In this document: piece after piece, positions 35,359-48,869 of the stretch
Layout of the letters: each line of letters begins with the position of its first letter
Position numbering within the stretch: the stretch's first letter is position 1
NCBI GenBank assembly: GCA_004026145.2
Contig: CP034990.1
Span: 14,534,383-14,598,382, forward strand
From: Takifugu bimaculatus
Taxonomy: Eukaryota > Chordata > Actinopteri > Tetraodontiformes > Tetraodontidae
Length of the DNA: 64,000 bases
Direction of reading: 5' to 3'
Notes under the pieces: model-generated
The model's database searches: none
What the model was told of the DNA's origin: nothing
Seen by the model: the letters and a program-made list of their open reading frames with translations, nothing else
Translations under genes and position numbers: made by a program

Positions 35359-37543
35359 ATCATGTGTCTGGGTTGGGCCAGTGGGACGACGGATCTGTGC
35401 CTGCACAGACGCGTGTGTGTTTCCTCAGAAGGACCTTGTTGCAGTACAACGTGGCGTCACGGCCGAACCTCGGCCTCCCGTCACAGTCGATGAAAATCAG
35501 CCCCAGCTCCACTTTGCCACGCCGCCGCGCCTCTCCGCGTCCTTCAGTTTGGCTGCTGTAAACATCTTGTAAAATCTCCTAAATTAGTCAATTATGAATA
35601 ATTTGTCGCCTGGAAATAAGCCATAATTGCGCTAACTGCTTTGTTCCAGCGCCACACAAATAAAACAGCCTCTCTTATTCTGCTGGAAATGCAAAAAAAC
35701 CCTGCGTTTTTGATCAGGTCACTTTGTTTGCTGCAGAATAACATGAAAAGAATGTCGATTACTCTGTCGAAAGGAGTGTTTTTGATAAATCGGGCAGCAG
35801 ACGTTGACCTTTCGTTCATTTTTAGCCTGCTCAGAGCAGTGGTTGGAATAAACTGAGGAAAGAGCATAATGTTTCCCCCCCAACAGGACCAGAGCATTCT
35901 CTTTATGGCTGTTGAGTGAAGACATTAGTTCCCCCCTCCCTGTTCACAGTGCGTACTCCTCTGAGCTGAAGTCGTCACCTAGCAACGGAGCCAAAAAGTT
36001 TAGGGGGGTTCCTTTGTTTAGTATTATGATGATTTCCATGTTTTTTTTGGAACATTTAGAAATGCTTTTTTCCATTTTGAGGCCACAGTCAGATGGAACA
36101 GTCTCATCTTTGGTTTTGTGTTTAGCGCTTTATATATTTTTTATTTACACATTTAGCATCTGTCTCTCAACAAGAGAAGCTGAAAACGAATTCATGCTCT
36201 CCGAGGATACGTCGTTCAAAAACGTCTCGGCGGCCTCGCAGTGTGGGACTTGTTCACAGTGGGGAGGGGGACAGGCAGAAAGAAAATTAATTTGAGACAG
36301 GAGGTGGCAGTGAAAGGGCGAAGAGGGGCCCAGGGAATGAGAGAGGTAGAGAAAGAGTGCAGGGAAGCGGCTGAGCCTGGCCCAGGCAGGGTCCCTGCTT
36401 CCCCCGTCATCCTCTGTTTACACACAGAGAAATTTCGGACAATTTCACAGCTCCCCTTTCAGCCGCCTTTGAAAAGGGGACAGATTCCTTCCTGGTTACT
36501 CACCCCTCTATCCAGTGAGAGGGGTTGCTATCATGGGAAAATCCAAACCTTTGGCATCCCCAGTGGGTTACCTCTCTCCGTTGTGCTATAGCTTCAGTGC
36601 AAACAGCAGTCCCACGTAATGCCTGTGAAATCCGTGTGCGCGCGAGGCTCAGGGCACATCGCTTGGATTAAATCAAACAGGACCCCTCATTCAGGGGGTT
36701 CAATCTGCACCGCCGGCTCTGTTTGCATTCATGTGGTTCTTTCAGTCAGGTCCAGTCGGAGCGTCTCTCTCTGTTTGCTCTGTTTCGGGGAATGTATACG
36801 GCATTGTTTGCCGTATGTGGGCTGACCCTGTCAGATGCCACGGCCACAAAGACCTCTTCTCTTTAATCAGACGAGAGTGCCCCGAGGGCAAGGTGGCACG
36901 CCGCCATCCATGCCCGGTGGAAGAAGAGAAGATGCCCGAGAGTGGATGTGACAGAAGGGGAGATGCACGGAGGAGTGGAGGCAGGAACAATAACAACAAC
37001 GAGACTCTGTTGTCCCATATTTCAAGGAGATGGAAGAGGCCCAAGTCTCTTTATGGCACCCTTAAATATTCTTAAACTGGCCCGGACCCTGTGGCCTCTA
37101 TCTCACAGACAGGAGCTGCGGGCCTCTTTATGCCTCGCCTCAGGTGTCTCATTACGGAGCCACCTAGCAGAACACGCTCAGACAGGGTAATGGTGTGTGT
37201 AAGTTAAACTGGTAGAACAACAGGCTGCAGCTCCAGACAAAGAGGGCGACCACAGACAGAAGTTAGAGAGGCACGAGTGCAGGCAGCGCAACCTGTGGGA
37301 TCTTCCGGTGAATCCTGGCCATGCACACAGAAATAACTTGCAGCCTGTACGTGGTTAGCATGGCTAGTGCGAGGCAATCTGAGGCACGGCTCCGAGTTGA
37401 GTGTATCGATCGCTCTCAGAATCAAACGGCGAGGGCAGCTGGGAGACAGCAGGAAAGCTCCGCATTTTCGAGGCCCTCTTGTGTGCTTCCTCTCATATTC
37501 TTGCTTTAATTGTGTTCTCCCCTCCAGCAGCCCGGTTACCCGT
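35359..37543. other. Non-coding stretch with TAAT-rich block
   Basis: At 35577-35635 four TAAT/ATTA cores fall within about 60 bp. The 35590-35930 block is open on both strands (101 codons minus, 71 plus) without recognisable products. Frames at 36241-36591 and 36731-37075 show no domains. Confidence 0.4.
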
Positions 37544-37587
37544 TCCTCCTCCTCTTCCTCCTCCTCCTCCTCCTCCTCCTCCTCCTC
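37544..37587. repeat. (CTC)n trinucleotide array
   Basis: CTC units with one CTT interruption, homopyrimidine on the plus strand. It explains the poly-Ser, poly-Pro and poly-Glu frames at 37204-37784. Confidence 0.92.
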
Positions 37588-40500
37588 GCTCAGCAATGAC
37601 CACTCAGACTGAAAGAATAGAAAGGAGAGCACGTATTCCGCGGGGCATTAATAAGCCTGGCTCTTGGCGAGCCCGCCCTTCCTACGTTCCCACACAGAAT
37701 GCATGCGCAAACACACGCGCGCATATTCAGCCGCTCAAATATTCAGTGATGCTTGGCCCCGCGCCAGAACCTCTCTGGGGCTGAAAAGAGGAGACGCGCT
37801 AGCGCAGAGCACAGTTGGAGTGGCTGTCCAAGGGAATGGCAGCGAGCCGTGGAAGCTGCGCCACCGTCGGCCCGTCCATTACACATAATCCCTGCCAAAA
37901 ATATAGAATCTGGGCACGGCGTTGGCCGTAGGCCTCCACTCCTTGAAGTCGTGTGTGCGCACATATCCAGGTTAGCTACACGGCTCGTCTTTAGGGTGAG
38001 TGGCGGCAGCCATCTTCTCCCTGTTTGATGACCATCCAAGTTGTAGTTTTCCGATTAGCTTTGATCCCATTCCTGGTTGTGTTGACCTGAAGGGGAAATC
38101 AAATGTGAATCAAACTGCTCACTTGATCAGAAAGTAGGATCAAAATTATTCCACACTAAACTTTATAAATGCTTCGGCCTCCCTCGTCGCTCTGATGAGA
38201 AAATTGCGTTTTACAGAAACATCAGGGATTCAGTTCGTGTTTTACCCAGACGTGCAATTTTCTGCAATAATAAAAAACAGTTTAGCCTGGCTTCTGCTTC
38301 GCACCAGGTCCGGCGGCCCCATGCAGCTCAATTTTTACGTAATACACCGAGGTCATGAATATTACAAGTTGTTCCCCTCTGGCAATGTTTTCATCTGAGA
38401 TTTGAAAAGGTTTGAGCTAATGACTAATGCTAAGTGCTGATGTAGCTGCTGCACAAAGAGGACCGATTTCTCATATTCCTGGTAAAAGCAAGATTTTGGA
38501 ATGATTGGAAGATATCTTTCTGCGTTTGTGTTTTTTTGCCATTTCTGGTAGCAAAGATCCCAAAACCGTCAGGAGGGACTGATTATTTCCCAGCTAATGC
38601 TGCACATTTATATTGTTTATGTGTTGAAGGACACTCAGTCCCGCATCTGTGTCTGCGTCCGACGTCCTCTTCAGTGGCGTGCCCTGGAAGAAGGCCACGA
38701 TGGGAGCGAGCTCCAAAAACCCAACATACTGAAGCAGAAAGGAAAGCAAACAAAGCCACGGCGAGAGGGACCAAGTCAAGGATTTATTTTGTATGAGTGA
38801 AGAAGTAAACACTGTGCTCGGTCAACCAGTTGAATTAGCCCTCTTTTATCCTCTAATCACGCGAGATAGAGTGCTCTTTGAAAACACAGTTTCCATTCAG
38901 TTCCAGGAATTAGATCTAAAGAGGGGACAACGTGCAGCCAAAAGATCTGCTTTTAGCCGGTAATTTTAAACATCTATGAATCCAAACAGTTGCCACGGAG
39001 CTTTTATATCCACTAATTATGGGAACACAAGCTCAAACACAGATAAAATGTGCCCGATTGAAACATCACTGAATAAATTTCCCGTCAGTCCCGTCAAAGA
39101 AGGAACGCGGCGTCGTGTTGTGTCAGCGTTGTTCTTGACGGCTCCCTTTTCAGGAAATCAGAGAAAAACAAGATATCAAAACCCTCCGTGTTCATACTTG
39201 CTTGACACTCCTCAGGGAGAAAAGCCCCAAAACACTTCTGACGTCTGTCATTTGTCAACAGTTCCAGTCTTTCACAGGGGAAACAGTCAAATTAAGGAGT
39301 TGATATTTACATTTGCAGGCTGGTGATATTTAAAAAACACTTAGCATTTTTTCCTGGTGTGCAGAGGCAAAGGGAGGGGGCAGGTAACGCGAAATGACAG
39401 TTCACTCTCCTCTTTTGAACTTTGCTGCTGCTCCGTGCCCCCCGTCCCATCGTTTGTCCATCATCAGGAGCTGCAGCTTGAACTTGCACATAAACATACA
39501 GGCCACACTCAGCCTGGAGGCCACCGTTGTGTATTTTTAGCCGTGACCTCCTCCGGCTGAGGCAGGTTCATGTAAAAACACACGCCAATCACCTGCGCGG
39601 GCGCACTGCCTCGGAACGCTTCCTCCCCTGGGGGGGTCGCTACAGGTGACGCAGCTGTCGAGCGCAATTTAGCCACAATCTGGGGGTAGAAAGCGATCTG
39701 TGCTAAATGGTCACATGTTGTTTGGAAACAGCTCCTCCAGGTCGGCGTTTATTGATATCTGCCGTCTTTGTTTTTATCGCCTGAAGTAGCTGGTACGGCC
39801 GCGGTCTCATTGCAGCTTCTGTAGCACGCAGACGACACCAGATTCCCTGTGTTTTAGCACCCTCGGAGGAACAGATGTGCTGCAAAATAAGCTGCTATCC
39901 ACTGACTAGATCGACCACGCCGGTCTGTCTCCAGCCGTTTTATTTTTAAAGGTGCAGCGCTGCAGCACTCCAGCGAAGGCAGCGATGAAAAGTCGCTAAT
40001 AATCTGGGAGAGGTACGTTTAAATAATTCAGTTTAGGTGGAAGTCTCAGTTCACGCAAAGGTGAACGTTAGCTGTGGGTTCGCGACGCGCCACCAACTCT
40101 TCAGAAGTTAAGAGTGAGGCTTTTAGCGTCACATACGACTCCTAACGACGCCGCGGCGTATTCTCCTTCGCCTAGCGTAGCCGGTAGCCACATCCGGCGG
40201 TATTGTCAGGGGAAACGTCGGGTTTTACTCACTGAACACAGATGAGTTGTGCGGAATTAAAATGCATCTTACCGCCTGGATTCCGCTCCAAACACATGGT
40301 GCCTCATTAACATACCGCAGATTCGAAATGTCTGACACGCATTAAACACATCTCTTAATGAGTCCAACCACATTTGTGTCAGCGCTCTTTGATCGTAACG
40401 AAGATTCCCCGGCCTTAATTACTCATGATCTATGTTTTGTTTGCTCTATGCTGAGATGTGTGCCGCTCGGCTCCTCCGTGGACCAGAACAGAGCTTTGCC

Positions 40501-41130
40501 ATCAGCTCGCTGTCACGCGGCGTGGCGTTCGGAGGCCAGACCATCTGCCTGCTCCTCATCCACCGCAGATTCCTCATTCAGACGCCGTGAATGATGCAGT
40601 GGAGCAGGTAGCCACCATCAGGTTAGGCAGCGGGTCAGAGAGCCGGAACGCCAGAGCGTCAGCCGGGGGAGAGGCTTCAGGAGGAGAAGCAGAGGAGTCT
40701 TGCTGGGAGGCGAGAAATGGATAAAAGGAGGATAACTGGAAAGGCGGGTGATGTGTGAGTTGGAAGAGGAAGTGGTCCAGAGATAGGATGGGACAAATCC
40801 TTCACCGTTCTGAAACATTTATGAAGAAGTCAGTCCTTCCTGTTTCTGTCTCATTGGGCCTCTCTCTGTCTGCTCACGCAGGGCTTTTTTTTTCATTGGA
40901 GGGAGGCTGAGGAGACAAACGTGCACATCTGCAGGTTCTGCCTTAAAGAGTCTCCTTTTATTGCTAATGATCATCCCCACCGACAGGACACCTCACAGAT
41001 GTGATGGCAACCCTCACATCCCTTCTAAAAGATGAGGGAAGAAAGGGCGGACGTTATTCTTTCTCTCGCTTGTTTACCATTCGCTGAAACTGATTTATGG
41101 TGTCAGGATTCACACATGTACACAAACATG
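37588..41130. other. Non-coding stretch with CpG-dense core
   Basis: A 67-codon plus frame (38195-38398) and a 116-codon plus frame (38976-39326) have ordinary amino-acid composition but no family I recognise and no matching splice signals. The CpG-dense block is listed separately. Confidence 0.4.
40081..40221. promoter_or_regulatory. CpG-dense block (18 CpG in 141 bp)
   Basis: I count 18 CpG dinucleotides, including CGCGACGCG at the left end and GACGCCGCGGCG in the middle. It may be a small CpG island, but no gene start is visible next to it. Confidence 0.3.
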
Positions 41131-41131
41131 C

Positions 41132-41189
<58 letters not shown>
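41131..41189. repeat. (CA)n array
   Basis: About 28 CA units with one G substitution near the left end. The poly Thr-His frames across it are artefacts. Confidence 0.95.
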
Positions 41190-41194
<5 letters not shown>

Positions 41195-41299
41195 TTTTAG
41201 TGCATCGTCAACAAACGGCGGATCAGTCTCTCTCCCATCTGCTGAGTGTTCCAGTTTGCCGCAGGCATTAAGACACCTTCAGATGCTTCACGAGCTCTC

Positions 41300-41343
41300 G
41301 CACGCACACGCACACGCACGAACGCGCGCACACGCACACGCGC
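41300..41343. repeat. Degenerate CA/CG alternating stretch
   Basis: CACGCACACGCACACG-type sequence with a CGCGCG core near 41323-41329, almost strictly alternating purine and pyrimidine. Confidence 0.75.
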
Positions 41344-44194
41344 TTGCACAAAGGGAAGAAAGTCATGCTACAATAGAATATTCAGCTGGAAATGGGAGCA
41401 GGCAGCCCAGCAACAAGAGGCATAAATTATCCCATCTCCCTATAGGAGACAATCCCGAAGACAAATGTAAATGAGATTCCAAGGAGAGAATCAAGTTTTC
41501 GGTAAAGCTATCATTTTCCAGAAATATGATATCCCCCACTGTGCTCGCCGTATTTGCAACTCCCTCCTCTTTGATCCTGCGGCTGCTTCCATTAATGCCG
41601 ACACACACAAGCATTGTGAAAGTTACACTTTCACTGAAAATGACCTCATTCGAAGACTAGCTGGGGTTTATCGGGCGAGGCGTCTGTCCTCCTTCTGAAG
41701 TATATTCCACTGTTTGTGCTAAAGCTTCGGAGTCAGATGGCGCCATAATAATTCAGAGGGTCGGCAGCTCTGACTAGAGTGGTAATTATGGCTGATTTCT
41801 TGGATTTGATCTCCTATTAGCTCATGTGCATTGACACAGTCTATCCCAGACCTGAATGGACGGCTCTGCCACGTGACCTCAGTTCAACCAAGTCGGACAG
41901 CAGAGACGCACAATGTCCCATTAGCTCGCTTTTGGGAGGGATTCTTCCCAGAATATTGGTGGCGTCCACATCCTGTTACTAAGCTCTGCCCCAATCCCCA
42001 AACCTGCCTTTCAGTTTGATTACCCTCCATTTCCAAATCAATAACTTTATCAAGGCCAATCTGTCAGCTGGTAGAGTGACGAGAGGATATGGCACCATGG
42101 TGCGCTAAAGTGTTTGACAAACTGGGATGGATTTGAAGCTAGTTTTCCCTGTCCCCCAATCCCTCAGAGCTCCGTAATGATCTACATGAAGCGGGAAATG
42201 CCAGTATGGTTTGCCCTGTATCGGAGTCATTGTGCCATCGCTGCCTCCTGTCAGGATCTCTGCAGGTTGTTGCATAATGCAAACTTTTTTCTCAAGCGTC
42301 CTATCTGGGACATCTGTGCCGACAGAGGGCTCGCCCTCCAGGTGACGTGCTGAGAGGTCTTATCAGCAGTTTAACAGGTTCCTCACGTCCAGCTGGCTAA
42401 GCCCCTTAACTTGTGACCGGGAGGACCCCTGACATGATGTGACTCCTGACACCGACATAGATGCAGCTTAGACCTTCTCCACCTGGCACAAGCTTACCGA
42501 CGCCAGCATAATGACCAGTCGGCATCCAGGTATTCCGAGGGGTCGCACGTTAGGCTGACTGAAGGAAAAAACAAGAGTGTGCTGGATGAGAGCTGTGAAT
42601 AATACATGGCACCGCGTCTTTACACGGTTACACACAGGACCTGGAGCTCTGGTTGTGCCGATGGGAGCAGGCGGCGGCACGCGCGCGCGTGTGTGTGTGT
42701 GCGGGGTGGCCGGCGGTTACGGGTAATGACGTGTGACAGCGGAGCAGATGACAACATGGCAGGGACTGGGAGGGCGTAAACACCGGCCCGGTGACCCGTC
42801 CCGCTGCAGCATGCAGCCATTTAATTTACTTACTGTGCTAATGCAATTATTGCCAGAGTCATTAACAATGTCTGATAGGCTCTTGTAGTGGTGTGTGTCT
42901 GCGTGCATGTGTGTGTGTGTTTAATTAGTCATCCTGAACCTGCTGCCTCTTTACAGAGATGTTATGTGCCTGCGGATCTGTGTTTGAGTATGTGGTTGTG
43001 GATACATGCATGTTTGTACGCTCTCCTGCTTCCTGTGAGTGTGTGTGAATGCGTGTGTGCGTATGTGTGTGTACAGCACCATCTGTCTGTGTCTTTGGCG
43101 TTGTCCCTGATAGCCGCTCGCTGGCCGTCTGGCACCTGCATCAAAGGCAGAGTTGCCTCTGGAGAGGCGTGCGTTTCACAAACACGTTAGCGACGACACA
43201 GTCGTGCATCAGCGCGGCCGCTGGAGCACAATCACAGCAGCTCCACGCCAAACGGTTGGCGTTGGTGGGTGCAGAGCGGCAAAGGTCACATTTGGAAGTA
43301 CAAAACCAACAAAACCCACTGAGCTGTTGAAATATTGACAATATTCTCCGAAATCTATGCAGGTTTGACTGCGATGATTCAATTGCGAGTTGCCGGAATG
43401 TCGCGTTTTCAGACACATTTTCACTGGAAGCTGATCTGCTGCATTCAAGTTCTCCATCTGTGTTAAACTCCCACTGGACTAATCACAGGCTTTTGAAAGC
43501 TCTGCCAAACCGATTGAAGATTTCTGCGTGGTTCCAACCCAGAATCGCGGAGCTGGGGTCAAAGGTCAAGCCAGAAAGCAAATTACAACAACATGTGTCC
43601 TTTTCAAGCATGGGAATGCTTTCTGACAGAGACCATTACTGAAGTGCACAGAGAGGCCAGCGGGGAACAAAATACAGAATTCCATTAGCTTCCATATTGT
43701 TATATCGTGAGACTCAATCTAAGAAGCAGTGGAAAAATATGGAGAAAACCTTAATAATAGGAGTTAAACCTTTGTATAGTTTTCAACTATTTTTATCAAC
43801 ATTTCTGCTACTGACATGACTTTAAGGTCAGGTGCATGATTAATAATTGAGAGAAATATTTCATAGATTATATAATGAGATGACATTTATGGTGTATTAT
43901 CACTAGCAAATATTAAATTAAAGTAAGATATCTATTTAAATATGAACTCTGATCTGCCGTTTTTCATGTTGTGTGTCTACCTGTGGCTTTCCTGTTTCTG
44001 TACCGGGGCCGTTCCTAAACTAGGCCAGTGTGTCACTGGTCCAAACGTGGCTCTGGTCCAAATGTGGCTCAGCACCGGCTCTGCTCCAAACGCAGGTAGG
44101 TTTTAGCCTCAGCCTCTCTGCTGAAAGGCTGGGCCATGCTAGTTACCTTTCCCACACACTCTTAATGAAGCCTGGATGGGAATCTCACACACAC

Positions 44195-44195
<1 letters not shown>
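41344..44195. other. Non-coding stretch, no gene recognised
   Basis: It contains a perfect inverted repeat GTGAAAGT (41616-41623) and ACTTTCAC (41627-41634) spaced by 3 bp, and a CG/TG alternating run at 42679-42701. About 43780-43970 is AT-rich. Frames are short and overlap. Confidence 0.45.
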
Positions 44196-44233
<38 letters not shown>

Positions 44234-44248
44234 TGTGTGTGTGCGTGT
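44196..44248. repeat. (TG)n array
   Basis: TG array with a single T insertion near 44231 and one C substitution near its end. Confidence 0.95.
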
Positions 44249-47200
44249 CAGATACTGGGGCCGTGGGTCCTGTCAGTGGGGAAGGGGGTAGACACCTGTC
44301 TCCAGTCCACACAAAGGTCATCTTCGAGGGGTGTGGGAATGACCGTGACTCAGCAGCTCTGCTCACAGCCCAGCGACATTAGCATCACAAATCATGTCAG
44401 AGGGAGCAGAGCGCCGGGTTCCACCACTTGATTTAAATGCACCCGTTTTTTTGCTGTATCTGTTCTTTAGAAAAAAATCAGTTTAAGGTTCTCTTTTTAT
44501 TCAAAGATTGTATTCCATTTTCCTCTACAGGCCTTGAATGCATCATGGTTGAACAGAAGCAATTTTAGCTCTTCATGTGGAAACGGTCTCCACTTAGCAA
44601 AGTTGTTCTTCGTCGAGATGGAACCTGCCTGCAGTCCTTTGTGCTGTCAGCCGTCCACTCTACAAAATTTTCCTCTGTAGCGCCAAACTCACTGGAAAGC
44701 TTTTGGAGAGATGGATGAATGGATGGGTGGAAAATTAAACAGGGAAACAGTGTTATGTAGGGATAGACACTTTTAGTCCAAAGTACAAACAGTGGGAGTT
44801 CAGTGGCATCTGTTAAAAGAGAAAACCTCTAAACGGCTTTTGTGGATTAACGGTAAATTTATTAAACCCGGTTAGCATATGGATAAACAAGTTAAGCTTA
44901 TCAATTAGCATGCGAGTTTGTCAGTGCTCTAGTTGGAGCCAAAACCGGCAGTGCAGTGCTTTGGGTCAGATCATACAGTAGCAAAAGCATCTTTTTAATA
45001 AAATACCCCCCAAACTTTACATTTTACCTGCCCTTTGACCTTAGAGGGCCCTGTGGCCAGTTGTTTTTAATATAAAGCAACAATGATGATAGCATTTAGA
45101 ACAAAAGGTATTAGAGTTAATTGGGGATCGCTCTGGATCACCATTATCCCAGCAGCAGTGCGGAGCAATTTCAACCTACTAATCTGGATAAGAGGGGATG
45201 TAACTGCATATTAACTACTGCACAAAAAACTGCTTTAATAATAAGCAATGAATCCAGGATGCCTTTGTGATTAGCAAATTAGCTTAGTTGCAGAATATTC
45301 TCTGTGCACTCTGTTTGATCTGCTCCGACTGTGCATGTTTAAGTCTACAGGAATTTAATAACAAGTGATAATTGGCTGAATCATATTAAAGCGTATGTTA
45401 ATGTTGCTTTGAAAAAAAAAAAAAACTCAGGTAAAGTGGGTCATATGCTTGTTTGACCTATATTCAGATACAATCGGAATGAAGCAACCCTTCCACAAGA
45501 AGGGGAATTTGAAATATTTATGATGGCCCTGGCTTGCCTTCTCCATCTCTGTCTCTTTTTCAGGGCTATGCAATTTTATTTTTTGCCACCTGAGTTCTGA
45601 ATTTTACTGAGCTCTGGACAGCTGAGATGGATGGCTTTGAGCGGGCGTCCGTGCCTGTCATGCCCATCCTAATTCAGCCTGGCTGCCACACCCACAGTGT
45701 CTGCCTGGGGCTAGCTGGAGTGCAGCAGGAGAGAGAGCGGAGCGCCAGGCAACTCTGGTGCATGGTCCCAGACTGGGAATATAGGTCATCTGGACCTGGA
45801 GATGAAATATTGCTGCTGGGGTGGAAGGAGGGTGCAGACGAGTAAATATAGAGACGCTGCTAATTCCTCAGGATGGGCAGTAACGACCACAGGGAGGGAG
45901 AGGAAAGCACGCGCCGGGTATGCAAGTAAAACAGAGGATTAGGATGGGAGTGGCATTGGAGCGGAGGGAATTCAGCGCAGGGAGAGGCGTGGGTGGGGCC
46001 AGAGCTGCGGCTGAAAGGCGCTCAGGGGCACGAGTGTGTCAGTGGTTTCCAGAGCCAGCCTCAAATGGTCTTTATCGGCGATGCAGGCACAGCTGTGGAC
46101 GGCACACAGTGTCGCCCTCTGTTCGCTCGTGGCTGGTGGCGACTGCAGGCCGGGTGTAAAGGACGCTCATCGTCCTCGTATCCTTTTGTTTCCACTGGTT
46201 CGAGCGGCCGTTTCACTCTCTTATCAACCGATGGAACTTTAACTCTGTTAGTGCCGTGCGTTAAAGCGACCTGCTGGACCTTGCTTGGAGGACGAGGACG
46301 CGTATCATGGTGGGGGGCTGGTCCAGCTCTGAGCAGCAAACAAGGGCATCAGTAATATTACAGACTGCCTTCACGACCGTGTTCCTGCTTCTTTCTCAAA
46401 TAGCTCACAGCTGTCGTACCATTTAGTCAGGTTAAAGTAGATTTAGTGGATGTGGGGCCCGGATAATGCTTAGTCTTGATTTACAGACGGCCGGACAGAA
46501 GACGAGGATGAGCGTGACAAAGTATGCAGCAGCTCCATGGAGGAGGTCTTAAATACAGCTGAGAGTTGAATGAAACTGGCGCCGGAGCTAAAACAGATGC
46601 ATGTTGTCGTAAATGATGTTCAGCATTTCCACCGAGACGCTCAAAGGCTGACCTTTGAGACCCGCCTGACCCTGGGACACACCTTTCCAGTAGCATTTTT
46701 GTAGGTCTAAAAACAGAAAACATGTCACGTGTCAGAAGGAAGAAGCTTAAAGAATGCCGTTAGGACAAGCGTGTCCCTGGTGCGTGCCAAGGTGTCGCAT
46801 GTGAGGGGTCAGCGTAGGTGCACCGCAGGAAAGAAGATAAACACTCACCCATGACTTTTAAAGTCCGAATTGACATTTATTCTAGCATCGTCTGCCTGGT
46901 GACCATTAGTCCCGTCAGATAAGGTTTTAAATTACCTCTGCGTGCCGCGTGGCGACGGCTCTCCCTCTGACCATCAATCACTACGTGATCAAGCACTTGG
47001 TCAGTCCCTCCTCCTGCCTCCAAAGCCAGAACAGGCAGAACAAAGAGATTCCCGTCAGTCGTTAGCTCAGTCTTCCGCCCCCAAAACCCCAGAGAGCCAA
47101 TAATGATCATTTGGCTTAAAGACAAAGACAAACGAGCCGAACAGAACCTGTGAGCATTGAGGTGCCGTTGCTGCAAACAACAACACAACTCCCCCGGCTG

Positions 47201-48869
47201 AGTGGCTCTCCACTCATCAAAATTGAAAGAGTCTGAATTGCGCGCTGACTTCCAGAGCCCTTCCATTTTGGCCAAATGACGTCTAAATATAGTGCGGGGC
47301 TACTTGAGAGGTCTGCTGGGTTCAGGGGAGATGAGCAGTGTCAGGTTAAAGAGACACAAACAAATCAGCAGTGGAGGGTGGAGTTGATAACAGGGCGACC
47401 TGATGTGGAGCCTGTTTATGGAGGTGAAAGGGGCACAAAGGGACGGGCCCCCAGTGAGGGGCTGAGGGGGGCTTCTGCTTATAGGTACACGTAAATGTGA
47501 AGGGTCACTGCAGCACGGCGGAGCTGACACAGACAGACTGTCTGTCTCTGCTGCACTAAGGAGTTTAGGGACACGCAGAGACTCAGCTGCCTGTCTAGAC
47601 AGCCAGATAGGAGAGGCAGTCAAGGAGAAGTCATTCCAAACCCCCACACCCATACAGATGCCTCCTTTCAAGTGCTCCTGCAGACAATAGGAATCCTCAA
47701 AGAACCCCCGCATGCCAAAGTCACCTCCAAGAAGTAACGCCGCCAGCATCTCCAATTTAGAGCTTTGCTGCAGGTGCAGATGATTATGGGATCGATGTTG
47801 TGGAATCAAAGAGCAACAGGTTTCTGTCTGTTAAATGAAGTTTGTCCTCATCGCTCAGTATCTTATGATATGCTGATCCAAAATGTCCGTGTGGACGTGT
47901 GAAGGAGACTCTGGCGTTTCCTCACTTCTATTCTGCTGCTAACAGAAGACGTTAGCATTAGCGCTGCAGAGTGTTTGGGTCAGTTTTAATGCAGGTTCGC
48001 AGGGTTTCATTCCAACACCTTTGGGGGCCGTTGAAAGGCCAACAAAACCAGTAAACCTTTTATTGTCCTGTACACATACCACCACTCTCCTCTATGGTAA
48101 ATATGCGGAGCCACAAATCCTAGTGTTTTTTTTTTCAAACTATTTTAACTCTTGGCTCAACCAATTTAATTTACAACAAACCTGAATGTTGTTTCATATG
48201 AAGTTAAAAACTCCAGTTTCTCAGCCTGCCAGCTGTTTACCACCTGCTTCTCCACCTGCTCCACAGCAGGAAGGTCACTGGGGGTTAAATTCCTATCTTT
48301 CTGTATTTAAACATGCCAAATCCAGGAAGCTGCTGTGTGTACGTGGGCACGGCTGCCCGCCCGCCCGTCTGTGTCACGTGTGTCTCACTCAATCTGACTA
48401 TTCTTGCATGTCTTTGTGCCAGCAAGCGTGACCCCGGCTGCTTGCAGAGGCCAAGAGAGAACCAGCCGCTGCCATGGGCCCGGTCCCTGCCCAACACTGA
48501 TAGGTTTCTGTCTCTTGCTGTTCAAATAGAGGTTTAATCAGGCACTTCAACAGGCTGCCTTAGTCAAACACGGCGCGGTCCGCTCCGGGATCCAGCAAAC
48601 ACAGACCTTTGTTTACGTGTGTGCGTACATGCTGGGGTCAGTATGATTAGTGTTGGTGAGTGGATGGAAGAACACGGCCATCTGGATTATTTCAAATATA
48701 GTTTTACTAATTTCTGGATTACAACAGTCAAATTTCGCCTTTTAAAAAATTAAAGACGCGTTCATTAGTGACCAGTAAAAACTGAATCACAGCATCATTA
48801 ATGGCATCCCTGAAAGCTCGAGTCCACTTGGGGCTCTGCATGTGTTCTCCTGCTTCAAAAAAATCAGTC
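44249..48869. other. Non-coding stretch, no gene confirmed
   Basis: No domain-bearing frame. An acceptor-led open segment (44531-44680) is discussed as a finding. A reverse CTCF-like word (CGCCCTCTGTTCG) lies at 46113-46125. A13 sits near 45413-45425. A 169-codon minus frame at 47300-47809 has no recognisable domain. Confidence 0.4.

Noticed and set aside
37204..37784. Poly-Glu, poly-Ser and poly-Pro frames
   Set aside because: All come from the (CTC)n array read in different frames and strands.
41032..41474. Thr-His repeat proteins
   Set aside because: They are translations of the (CA)n array and the neighbouring CA/CG stretch.
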